Origin: an uncultured delta proteobacterium
Lineage (GTDB): Bacteria > Myxococcota_A > UBA9160 > JAFDET01
Assembly (NCBI GenBank): GCA_947260035.1
Contig: CAMYOO010000002.1
Span: forward strand, 1-39,152
Direction: 5' to 3'
DNA length: 39,152 nucleotides
The translations under genes were made by a program, and so were the position numbers. Positions 1 to 6,870 of the stretch are shown here, one piece after another. How positions within the stretch are numbered: position 1 is the first letter of the stretch; every line of letters starts with the position of its first letter. The notes under the pieces were generated by a model. The model had not been told where the DNA came from. It saw only the letters and a list, made by a program, of their open reading frames with translations, and searched no databases.

Positions 1-45
1 CTGTGGCGCGCCACCGAGGTGATCCCGCCCGACGGCGCCCGCTGA
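1..45 (+). CDS. C-terminal tail of an unidentified protein (partial)
   Basis: An open frame enters from the left edge and ends at TGA 43-45, encoding 14 residues (LWRATEVIPPDGAR). It runs straight from base 1 and stops 41 bases before the tRNA. That is consistent with the 3' end of a plus-strand gene, but 14 residues are too few to name a family or exclude chance. Confidence 0.35.
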   Translation: MWRATEVIPPDGAR

Positions 46-50
46 TCCGC

Positions 51-56
51 TATGGT
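51..56 (+). promoter_or_regulatory. Probable -10 box (TATGGT) of the tRNA gene
   Basis: TATGGT lies 30 bases before the mature tRNA 5' end, in the context CGCTATGGTTCCCGCG. The same GC-flanked TANNNT pattern sits upstream of several genes in this window. No convincing -35 element is visible. A start near 62-64 would leave a short leader for RNase P to remove. Confidence 0.4.
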
Positions 57-86
57 TCCCGCGCGCTCCTCCTGGAGGGCAAGCGC

Positions 87-162
87 GTCCCCATCGTCTA
101 GAGGCCTAGGACACCGCCCTTTCAAGGCGGCGACGCGGGTTCGACTCCCGCTGGGGACGCCA
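87..162 (+). tRNA. tRNA-Glu (anticodon UUC)
   Basis: A full cloverleaf can be drawn. The 7-bp acceptor stem is GTCCCCA (87-93) with TGGGGAC (152-158). The anticodon stem is CCGCC/GGCGG (114-118/126-130) with loop CTTTCAA, giving anticodon TTC at 121-123. The T arm carries GGTTCGACTCC. The discriminator is G159 and the 3' CCA (160-162) is genome-encoded. Length is 76 nt. The GTCCCC start and UUC anticodon identify the glutamate isoacceptor. Confidence 0.97.
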
Positions 163-429
163 TAGCTCCGCGTTTTCTGACGACGCTTTTCGCGATCGAA
201 CTTCCCGAGCCGAGCCTCATGCTGCAGCTCGCCGCGGGGGTCGCCTTCCTCACTACCGGGGGGGGCGTCGCGCGCGGAGCTGAACGACGGCGGGCCACCG
301 GCGCGTCGTGAGTGGTCCCTTGAAGGCCGAACGTCGGACACCCCCGGAGACGCGTTGGTCCCGCAATCCGGGTCCGGATCGACCAGCGCGGCTACACTAC
401 ATCGGTCGACTGAATCTGGGAGAGCTTGC
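163..429 (+). other. Intergenic region, tRNA-Glu to Rieske gene
   Basis: No gene is supported here. The only visible elements are near the downstream gene: a TACACT box at 393-398 (context CGCGGCTACACTAC), a plausible -10 for the Rieske gene, and a GGGAGAG ribosome-binding site at 418-424. A 30-codon ATG frame at 220-312 has no binding site and no recognisable features. Confidence 0.5.
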
Positions 430-780
430 ATGGCAAAGCACCGTGTTTCCAAGGCGGCGGAAATCTCCGTGGGCGAGATGAAGGCCTGCAAGGCGGGGGG
501 AGCGTCCCTGCTGGTCTTCCACCTGGACGACGGCTTCTACGCCACCCAGAGCACGTGCACCCACGTCTTCGCTCCGCTCAACCGCGGCAAGCTGGTCGAC
601 GGATACAAGCTCCAGTGCCCCCTCCACCGTGCCCAGTTCGACGTGCGCACGGGCGAGGTCGTCCAATGGGCCAACTTCCCCCCCGGCATTCAGCTGCTCA
701 ACGTCGTGCGCAGCGAGAAGGCGCTCGCGACCTATCCGGTGAGCGAAGAGGACGGCGAGCTCTTCGTGGAGCTGTCCTAG
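430..780 (+). CDS. Rieske-type [2Fe-2S] ferredoxin
   Basis: A 116-residue soluble protein. The Rieske cluster ligands are complete: C43-T-H45 and C63-P-L-H66, the C-x-H ... C-x2-H pattern that binds one [2Fe-2S] through two Cys and two His. The length fits a stand-alone Rieske ferredoxin (BphF or NirD type) rather than an oxygenase alpha subunit or a bc1 Rieske protein, and there is no membrane anchor. The start at 430 is chosen because GGGAGAG precedes it; an in-frame GTG-type start at 355 would add 25 low-complexity residues. Such proteins pass electrons to ring-hydroxylating oxygenases or act as small redox carriers. No oxygenase or reductase lies nearby, so the partner is unknown. Confidence 0.9.
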   Translation: MAKHRVSKAAEISVGEMKACKAGGASLLVFHLDDGFYATQSTCTHVFAPLNRGKLVDGYKLQCPLHRAQFDVRTGEVVQWANFPPGIQLLNVVRSEKALATYPVSEEDGELFVELS

Positions 781-962
781 CTCATCGCCGTGGGGCGGGA
801 GTGTGCCCGCTACAGCTCCGCGATTCCCTTGGACGCAATCCTGCGTTCCGAGCGGGTGGCATCCCAGCGTACGCACGCGCCGAGTTGAATCTCCGCTCGC
901 ACCGCTCCTGGGACGTAATCGATGCGAGGGGCTAGCGTTTCCAGGCGCCCGTGGAGGACACG

Positions 963-1745
963 ATGTCGGACCTGGTCAGCGTCGAGCGAAAGGGAGCCGT
1001 GTTGTGCATCGGGGTGAATCGGCCCGAGAAGCGCAACGCCTGGAACGCCGAGATCATCCAGGCGGTCGCGCGCGCCTACACGGACCTGGCGGAGGACCCG
1101 CAGCTTCGCGTCGGGGTGCTCTTCGGGCACGGCGATCACTTCACGGCGGGGCTCGACCTGATGGACGTGGCGCCGCGCCTGGCGGGCAGCGATCCGGCCC
1201 AGGTGCTGCCCGCCGACCTCTGCGATCCCTGGGACTTCATGGGCGAGCCGTGTCCGAAGCCCATCGTGCTGGCGGTGCACGGGCGCTGCAACACCCTGGG
1301 CATCGAGCTGGCTCTCGCGTCGCAGGCGGTCATCGCCGCGGAGGGCACGCTCTTCGCGCAGCTGGAGGTGGCGCGGGGCATCGTGCCGCTGGGCGGCGCG
1401 AACTTCCGGCTGGCCGCGCGGCTGGGCGCCCGCGGCGATCGCTGGCTGCTCACCGCGGAGACGTTCGATGCGGAGCAGGCGTTGTCCGCCGGCCTGGTAT
1501 CCGAGTTGGTGCCGGCCGGCCGCCAGCTGGAGCGCGCGCTCGAAGTGGCCCAGTGCATCGCGGCCAATGCTCCGCTGGCCGTGCAGTCCGCCCTGGCCGG
1601 ACAGCGCGCCGCCGAGCGGGCCTCACGCGATGCAGCGGCGCAGATCGTGCGCGATCAGGCGCCGGGACTCATCCGGACGAAGGACGCCCTCGAGGGCATG
1701 AAGGCCATGATGGAGCGCCGCGACCCGGTCTATCGCGGCGAGTAG
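963..1745 (+). CDS. Enoyl-CoA hydratase/isomerase family protein (crotonase fold)
   Basis: A 260-residue crotonase, the usual family length. Both oxyanion-hole segments are recognisable (GHGDHFTAGLDL and HGRCNTLGIELALAS), followed by the GIVPLGG turn. The first of the two classical hydratase glutamates is present in LEVARGIVP. At the second position the alignment gives Arg (GDRWLLTAE), so textbook two-Glu hydration is doubtful and an isomerase, hydrolase or other CoA-ester activity is possible. The start at 963 follows GGAGG (953-957) at good spacing; the in-frame GTG at 951 overlaps that site and is unlikely. A TAGCGT box at 933-938 could be its -10. The cytoplasmic role is probably in fatty- or aromatic-acid CoA metabolism, substrate unknown. 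Confidence 0.88.
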   Translation: MSDLVSVERKGAVLCIGVNRPEKRNAWNAEIIQAVARAYTDLAEDPQLRVGVLFGHGDHFTAGLDLMDVAPRLAGSDPAQVLPADLCDPWDFMGEPCPKPIVLAVHGRCNTLGIELALASQAVIAAEGTLFAQLEVARGIVPLGGANFRLAARLGARGDRWLLTAETFDAEQALSAGLVSELVPAGRQLERALEVAQCIAANAPLAVQSALAGQRAAERASRDAAAQIVRDQAPGLIRTKDALEGMKAMMERRDPVYRGE

Positions 1746-1783
1746 CCGCGGCCCGCGTCAGCCGGGGGCTCTGACGTGGCTTG

Positions 1784-1803
1784 CCGCCGCGCGCGCGCGG
1801 CGG
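1784..1803. terminator. 20-bp perfect GC palindrome between convergent genes
   Basis: The 10-base arms 1784-1793 and 1794-1803 are exact reverse complements, made only of G and C. It lies after the crotonase stop (1743-1745) and one base before the stop of the convergent secreted-protein gene. With no T-tract on either side it is not a classical intrinsic terminator, but its position suits a bidirectional transcript-end structure. The alternating GC core could also be low-complexity sequence. Confidence 0.4.
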
Positions 1804-1804
1804 A

Positions 1805-2194
1805 TCAGGGGACCTTGATGCTGGTCAGGTCGAGCACTTGCCCGAAGTGGACCAGGCGTACCAGGACCGGGTCGCCGCGAGCGAGATCCAGGTCCTCGAA
1901 CGCGAAGGTCAGGCGTCCCTGGGCCTGGTCGTGGGCTACGCGCACGTCTTCCCAGACGGCGGGCAGGTCGCTCAGCAACACCTCGAGCTGCGCGATGATG
2001 GCCTCCTCACCGCGGAAGTGGTCGGCCGAACAGGTGGCGTTGATCTCGACGTAGACCTCGCCCCGGGGCGCGAAGGCGGTAACCCGAGCGATGCGCAGGC
2101 AGTCACCGCGCTGCATGTCATCGGCGTGCGTAGCCGGACCCGCGAGAAGCAGGAGGGCCAGGCCGAGAGCGATAGCGGGGGCGCTGAGGCGCAT
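1805..2194 (-). CDS. Secreted protein of unknown function
   Basis: A 129-residue protein with a clear N-terminal signal peptide: MRLSAP, a Leu/Ala-rich core and probable cleavage after THA, near residue 23. The mature part is acidic and compact with few hydrophobic stretches, and I do not recognise a family. The ATG at 2194 is preceded by GGGAGGA at 6-nt spacing, so it is preferred to the ATG at 2209. It is the last gene on the minus strand after the copper oxidase, with a 111-base gap, so it may be a downstream member of that operon or a separate unit. Two cysteines in the mature region could form a periplasmic disulfide. Confidence 0.7.
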   Translation of the reverse strand: MRLSAPAIALGLALLLLAGPATHADDMQRGDCLRIARVTAFAPRGEVYVEINATCSADHFRGEEAIIAQLEVLLSDLPAVWEDVRVAHDQAQGRLTFAFEDLDLARGDPVLVRLVHFGQVLDLTSIKVP

Positions 2195-2305
2195 GGTCGA
2201 TCCTCCCATTGTACCTCTTCTGCAGCGTGTGCCGGGATCCAGCAGGGAGTGAAGCTCCAGCCTACACCCAACTCGCCGATGCAGTCTCGCCCCCGTCGAG
2301 AGGCG

Positions 2306-3316
2306 TCAGATGGCTGCGAACCAGCCCATGGCGCCGGCTTCGGCCATGTGGACCTGGTGGGGATGGAACATGTAGCGGCCGCGGCGCGGCAGGCGGAACT
2401 CCAGGATGGCGCGTTCGGCCTGGGCCAGGGTCACCACGTCGGTGTGCTCGTCGGGCTCCAGGCGGGTTCCGCTTCGGTAGACGTCGAAGGTCTCGGCGTG
2501 CAGGTGAAACGAGGCCACCGGGTCGCCGCTCACCATGTTGAGCACGTAGAGCCGCACCAGCTCGCCGACGGGGACCTTGATCGGGAAGCGCGTGAAGAAG
2601 CCGGCCACGCCGTTCCAGGCGTAGAGCTCGTTGCGGCCGTCGCCGTCCAGGTCGAAGCCGCACAGCACCAGGACGAACTCGTGGGCGGGCGGACGGCCGC
2701 CGGGCGGATCGACGATGAAGGCGCCGTAGAGCCCGCGCGCGATGTGCTGGGAGACGGGCAGGGCGTGGCAGTGGTAGGGGTGCAGGCCGAACGGCTCGGC
2801 GCGGATGCGGTAGGTCTCGCTTCCTCCCGCCGGGATCGGCTGCCAGCCGTCGTGCTCGATGTCGTGGCGCCCGTGGAAGTGCAGGTTGTGGGCGTGCATG
2901 CCCAGGTTGCGGAAGCTCACCGAAAGCTCGTCGCCCTCGGTCGCGCGCAGCACCGGACCGGGCACGCTTCCGTTGTAGGTCCAGGCGTTGAAGCGCACGT
3001 CGTGGGCCACCTCGATGGGCTGCTCGTTCACCCAGATCGGCACCTCGAGCGTTCGGGCGGCGCCGGGAGAGCGGAGCGGAGGCGGCACCAGCTGCGTGTC
3101 GAGGGACGCCGCCGAGAGATGGGCGGGTGGCGTCGCGGGTCCGCCGTAGGAGCTGTGCACCACCGGCTCCGGCCGCGCGTGGCCCGCATGCGCGCCTGCG
3201 GGGTAGCTCGGCGGTGCGCTCTCTTCCGCCGCAGCCTTGCGCCCGAAGAGTGCACCCGCCGCGCCGGCCGCGCCGGCCAGGCTGCGGCGCAGCAGATCCC
3301 GGCGGCGCAGGCTCAC
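2306..3316 (-). CDS. Tat-exported two-domain copper oxidase
   Basis: A 336-residue periplasmic copper protein. The N-terminus has a twin-arginine export signal (SLRRRDLLRR followed by an Ala/Gly-rich core to about residue 24) and a His/Pro-rich linker. The first cupredoxin domain (about 90-205) carries H143-N-L-H146-F-H148, then H182-C183-H184 and H191. The second (about 215-336) has FHLHAETF and H318-P-H320-QV-H323. Cys of the terminal HCH motif is Pro here, so the type-1 site should sit in domain 1, as in NirK and some two-domain laccases. The start is GTG 3316, overlapping the upstream stop as GTGA; the longer upstream frame is a shadow of the preceding gene. The substrate (cuprous ion, nitrite or organic) cannot be decided by eye. 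Confidence 0.85.
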   Translation of the reverse strand: MSLRRRDLLRRSLAGAAGAAGALFGRKAAAEESAPPSYPAGAHAGHARPEPVVHSSYGGPATPPAHLSAASLDTQLVPPPLRSPGAARTLEVPIWVNEQPIEVAHDVRFNAWTYNGSVPGPVLRATEGDELSVSFRNLGMHAHNLHFHGRHDIEHDGWQPIPAGGSETYRIRAEPFGLHPYHCHALPVSQHIARGLYGAFIVDPPGGRPPAHEFVLVLCGFDLDGDGRNELYAWNGVAGFFTRFPIKVPVGELVRLYVLNMVSGDPVASFHLHAETFDVYRSGTRLEPDEHTDVVTLAQAERAILEFRLPRRGRYMFHPHQVHMAEAGAMGWFAAI

Positions 3317-5169
3317 CCCGGAACTCCGGAGTGGAGCCAGCCGCCGAGGATGGCCAGCAGCAGGGTGAAGAGCACGCTGCCCAGGAAGATCAGCGCGCCG
3401 CGTCGGAAACGGCCTCGCACCGCGACGCCGACGCCCAGTGCGAGCCCCGCGAAGGGCAGGTAGTAGGACCAGCGCCAGAGCAGGCTGCCGAGGATGCCCA
3501 TCCCCTCGATGGGCGTCGTCTCCCGGACGCTGCCGTCCAGCCAGGCCGCCGCTTCGGGCGGGAGCTCGGCCTTCTCCGGGTCGAAGGCCAGGCGGTCGAA
3601 GACGTCGAAGGCCGGGCGCACCGGCGCATCCGCGCCTTCCGGCATCTGCGCCTGGGGCGGGGGCAGCGGCTGGGTCTTCCAGTCCGGCGCCGTGAAGTCG
3701 TCGCTCCATCCGTACAGAGCGCGTCGGATGACGCGCGCCGCGTAGAAGACGTCCCAGCCCAGGGGCAGGCGCAATCCGCCGCACCCGTTGAAGGTCTCCA
3801 GGCCGGGCGGCGCGCTGGTCTCGTAGTGGTTTCCTTCGAAGCAGTTTCCGCCGCTCACCGGCCCGCCCACGGAGAGGTCGGCCCGGCCCGAGCGCCGTAC
3901 CACGTTGTTGCGGATCACGTTGTCGCGACCGGGCCAGAAGTTGTGCTGGAAGGCGGGTGTGACGCTGATCCCGTGCATGCGGTGGCCGATCACCACGTTG
4001 CGCTCGATCACGTTGTCGAGCCCGCCGGAGAGGCTGATGCCGTTCTCGAAGCCGGCGTACATGAGCGGCAGGGTGGGAGCATCGTAGTTGTTGTCCACCA
4101 CCAGGTTGGCCACCACCGTGGCGCCGCGCTGGGGCGGCAGAAGCTCGGAGTCCAGGGTGTTGGGCAGGATGCCGTAGCCGTTGTTGCGCCACACGGAGCT
4201 GGCGATGTAGAGCTCGCCGCCGGCATTCGTGCCCGAGTAGCCCAGGGCATTGCGCTCGGCCGTCAGGTGGGTCAGCACGGTGCGGCACGGCTGACACTGG
4301 CCCACGTAGAAGCCCGAGTCCGGCGATGCCGAAGCGTAGGAGTGCTCGAAGAGCCCGTCACTCGAGTCGAACGCGTAGACGCCGTAGGTGCCGTTGTTGT
4401 ACGCGGTGAGGTAGGAGCCGCGGAAGCCCGTCACGCCGGTCCAGAAGAAGCCGTTGGTGACATTGTTGCGCGAAGTCATGTTCTCGATGGCCACGCCGTC
4501 GGCCAGCACCAGGAAGCCGTTGCCGCGGACGAACTCGCCGTCGACCACGACGTCGTTGCGGTCCACGCCGCGGATCACCAGGGAGGGGGTGGTGACCGTG
4601 ACCTCTTCACGGTAGACGCCGCGGTCCACCAGGATCAGGTCGCCGGGCGCCGCGGCGTCCACGGCGGACTGGATGAAGGGGTAGTCCTGGGGGACGCGTC
4701 GAGTGGCCAGGGTGGGTTCGGCGACCGGCCGGGCTGCGCGGGCCGCGTCCGGCGTGTACTCGACGTCGCCCACCACCACCACGCCGGCCATGCCGACGCC
4801 TCCCGGAGCGCCGTGGAAGGTGCAGAAGTAGGGGAAGACGCCGTTCTCGGAGAAGTCGATCGAGGTCTCCGCGCCTTCGAGCATCACGATGTTCCCGAAG
4901 CTGACTTCGGTGGACCAGCTGCTGTCGTCGGCCACGGCGTTATGGGGGTTGCGCCCGACGTTCTTCCAGGTGACCTGCTCGCCGGCCCCGATCCGGATCA
5001 CGGGCGGGTTGAAGGCGTTGTCGTACATGAGCACGGAGTTGGTGGCATCGGGCTGGGGCGGGTCACCGCCGCAGGCGGCCAGGGCGAGGACCAGGCAGAG
5101 GGCAAGCCGTTCGCCGGCCCGGGAGAGCGGGGGCGGAGTCAATGTCTCTTCTTCGTGGACGGCGGGCAT
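3313..5169 (-). CDS. Cupredoxin fused to right-handed beta-helix, membrane-anchored lipoprotein
   Basis: About 618 residues. The N-terminal signal ends in a lipobox, LALAAC (Cys33). Next is a plastocyanin-like domain (about 42-135) with all four type-1 copper ligands: His in NPHNAV, the C and H of YFCTFHG, and the Met of GVGMAG. A long segment of repeated short beta-strand turns rich in Asn and Gly (about 155-440) follows, typical of NosD/pectate-lyase-like parallel beta-helices. A linker and two hydrophobic segments close the protein (around 555-580 and 590-612). ATG 5169 has no good binding site; an in-frame TTG nine codons later, after GAAGAAGAG, would give a tighter lipoprotein signal. 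It is coupled to the copper oxidase by GTGA. Electron or copper transfer between the two is inference. Confidence 0.82.
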   Translation of the reverse strand: MPAVHEEETLTPPPLSRAGERLALCLVLALAACGGDPPQPDATNSVLMYDNAFNPPVIRIGAGEQVTWKNVGRNPHNAVADDSSWSTEVSFGNIVMLEGAETSIDFSENGVFPYFCTFHGAPGGVGMAGVVVVGDVEYTPDAARAARPVAEPTLATRRVPQDYPFIQSAVDAAAPGDLILVDRGVYREEVTVTTPSLVIRGVDRNDVVVDGEFVRGNGFLVLADGVAIENMTSRNNVTNGFFWTGVTGFRGSYLTAYNNGTYGVYAFDSSDGLFEHSYASASPDSGFYVGQCQPCRTVLTHLTAERNALGYSGTNAGGELYIASSVWRNNGYGILPNTLDSELLPPQRGATVVANLVVDNNYDAPTLPLMYAGFENGISLSGGLDNVIERNVVIGHRMHGISVTPAFQHNFWPGRDNVIRNNVVRRSGRADLSVGGPVSGGNCFEGNHYETSAPPGLETFNGCGGLRLPLGWDVFYAARVIRRALYGWSDDFTAPDWKTQPLPPPQAQMPEGADAPVRPAFDVFDRLAFDPEKAELPPEAAAWLDGSVRETTPIEGMGILGSLLWRWSYYLPFAGLALGVGVAVRGRFRRGALIFLGSVLFTLLLAILGGWLHSGVPG

Positions 5170-5176
5170 CGGCGGC

Positions 5177-5545
5177 TCAGGGCAGGATCGCGCCCGCGGG
5201 ACGGAGGCAGTAGTCCTCCTGGTAGGCATCGATTACACCGTCCATCCAGGCGTCGGGCAGGCCCTCCGCCTGGAAGGGCGACACCAGCAGGCCCGCGGGA
5301 AGCAGCACCGCGCCTCCCACGAGCATCTTTACGCCGTGCCCGAAGCGGCAGGCCTGGAGCTTGGGCCGCCCGCCGGTGGCTGCGTCCCAGGCCAGCTTGA
5401 AGGGTGAGAGCACCGTGAACGCCAGACCCACCGCAAAGGTGGAGGGCCCGCGCTGCGCCAGCTTGCGCGCGGCCGAGTCGGCCTGCGCGGCGGGTGCAGC
5501 CAGGAGGGAAGCCAGAGCCAGGAACACCAGGCTGCGGCGGACCAT
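5177..5545 (-). CDS. Small secreted protein with hydrophobic segment, unknown function
   Basis: A 122-residue protein with a signal peptide (MVRRSLVFLALASLL..., cleavage after AQA near residue 23). A second hydrophobic stretch lies around residues 75-95 (KMLVGGAVLLPAGLLV). I recognise no family. There are two Cys in the mature region. Its ATG overlaps the TGA of the upstream aldo/keto reductase as ATGA, and seven bases separate its stop from the next ATG, so it is an integral operon member. Its size and layout suggest a small periplasmic or membrane accessory of the neighbouring redox proteins, which is inference from position only. Confidence 0.68.
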   Translation of the reverse strand: MVRRSLVFLALASLLAAPAAQADSAARKLAQRGPSTFAVGLAFTVLSPFKLAWDAATGGRPKLQACRFGHGVKMLVGGAVLLPAGLLVSPFQAEGLPDAWMDGVIDAYQEDYCLRPAGAILP

Positions 5546-6795
5546 CAGGCGCCCCCGCCCAGCAGTCGCGCCGCTCCCAGCAGCCGGGACTGGACGGGCA
5601 GGTCGAAGGGGCAGGCCGAGACGCACGGCGCCGCGCAGCCGACACAGCGCTCGGGGCTGCGAGCCGGGTCCAGCGTGGCGTAGCGGCCGCTGGCCTCGGC
5701 GTGGCGGCCGTAGTTCTCCGAGTACATCCGCCAGCGCAGCACGTCATCCACCGGCACGTCGTTGGGGCAGCTCTCCAGGCAGGCCCCGCAGCCCGGGCGA
5801 CAGTAGATGCCGCTCACGCGGGCGTCGTAGCGCTCCAGCAGCGCTTGATCGGCGGGCTCGAAGGGCTGGCCCGAGGCCATCAGGTACTCGTCGAGCTGCT
5901 CGGGCCGTTCGATCGATACCACCAACCCGCTCACGTCCTGATTGCTCAGCACCCACTTCAGGGCCGCCTGGGCGAAGGACTCCTTCTCGGTGGCCGTGAA
6001 GTCATCCAGCTTGGCGTGGTAGGCACCCTTGAGCGTCTTCATGGCCACGACGCCGACGTCGCGCTGGTGGGCGTCGTGGAAGATCTCGCCGATGCTCGGC
6101 CAGTGCTGGTAGTTGTAGGCCACCATGATCACGTCGAAGCGGTCGCTGGCCACGGCGTGGCGCATCACGCGCTCCAGATCCGGCGTGTGGCTCGAGACGC
6201 CCAGGAAGCGCACCTTGCCGGCTTCCTTGAGCCGGTCGAAGGCCTCGTGGATGTTCGGCGCCATCAGGCGATCGATCGTGTTCACCGCGTGGATGTGGAT
6301 CAGATCCAGGTGATCCGTGCCGATGCGGCGCAGGCTGTCCTCCACCGCGCGGATCGCGTGCTCCACGGAGACCTCGTTGGGGAGGTGGCCGTTGGGCGTG
6401 CAGAACTTCGACGCCACGAACAGCTGGTCGCGGGGTGCGCCGCGGATGCCCTCGCCAATGGCGCGCTCGGACTTGGCGTTGGAGTAGTCGGGCGAGGTGT
6501 CGAAGTAGCGGATGCCCCGGGCCACGGCCGCGCGCACCACCTCGGGCTCCTCCAGGTTGGCCGACCCGAAGGAAATGTCGGACATCTGGAAGCCGGTTCG
6601 GCCCAGGCGCCGGAAGCCCCGCACCCGGGCGCCGGCCCACTCGGGCTGCGGCGGCGGCGGCGGCACCTTGCTGGCCAAGAAGGCCTGCGTGCCGTACTTG
6701 CAGCCGCTCAGCGCCAGTCCACCGGCCAAGGCGCCCGCGGAGGTGATGACCTTGCGCCGGGTCAGCCCCGTTCGCAGCGGGCGTTCCTTCCCCAT
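5545..6795 (-). CDS. Tat-exported aldo/keto reductase with two C-terminal 4Fe-4S motifs
   Basis: A 416-residue protein and the first gene of the operon. The N-terminus has R13-R14 in GLTRRKVITSAG and a hydrophobic stretch ending LALSGC, a Tat and probably lipoprotein signal. The AKR barrel shows the catalytic tetrad: D and Y in FDTSPDYSNAK, K in VASKF, H in LIHIHAV. The C-terminal 100 residues hold two cysteine clusters, CRPGCGACLESCP and CVGCAAPCVSACP, typical of a dicluster ferredoxin domain. AKR-ferredoxin fusions are known, but most are cytoplasmic; export and coupling to copper proteins is notable. ATG 6795 follows GGAGG at workable spacing. A redox role accepting electrons through the clusters rather than from NADPH is possible, as the periplasm lacks NADPH. 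Confidence 0.87.
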   Translation of the reverse strand: MGKERPLRTGLTRRKVITSAGALAGGLALSGCKYGTQAFLASKVPPPPPQPEWAGARVRGFRRLGRTGFQMSDISFGSANLEEPEVVRAAVARGIRYFDTSPDYSNAKSERAIGEGIRGAPRDQLFVASKFCTPNGHLPNEVSVEHAIRAVEDSLRRIGTDHLDLIHIHAVNTIDRLMAPNIHEAFDRLKEAGKVRFLGVSSHTPDLERVMRHAVASDRFDVIMVAYNYQHWPSIGEIFHDAHQRDVGVVAMKTLKGAYHAKLDDFTATEKESFAQAALKWVLSNQDVSGLVVSIERPEQLDEYLMASGQPFEPADQALLERYDARVSGIYCRPGCGACLESCPNDVPVDDVLRWRMYSENYGRHAEASGRYATLDPARSPERCVGCAAPCVSACPFDLPVQSRLLGAARLLGGGA

Positions 6796-6870
6796 GCCCC
6801 GGTCCTCCAGCGCGAGACTGCGCTCCGGAGAGCGTAGCGCGGTCTGCATGTGGCAGAATCTACAGTCTCC

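Noticed and set aside
220-312. 30-codon ATG frame between tRNA and Rieske gene
   Set aside because: No ribosome-binding site, a run of Gly and Arg, and no conservation evidence.
87-430. tRNA gene as an integration site with an adjacent island
   Set aside because: No integrase and no repeated tRNA 3' end was found downstream in the window.
1781-3463. Plus-strand open frame of 560 codons opposite the copper oxidase
   Set aside because: GC-rich antisense frame: Gln/Val/His/Arg-rich, no family motifs and no ribosome-binding site. The minus strand carries clear copper motifs.
3317-4297. N-terminal extension of the copper oxidase frame
   Set aside because: It is the off-frame reading of the upstream beta-helix gene; the GTG 3316 start with Tat signal explains the gene.
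3127-5400. Plus-strand open frame of 757 codons opposite the cupredoxin/beta-helix gene
   Set aside because: Composition typical of antisense of a GC-rich gene; no domain, and its product would span two real minus-strand genes.
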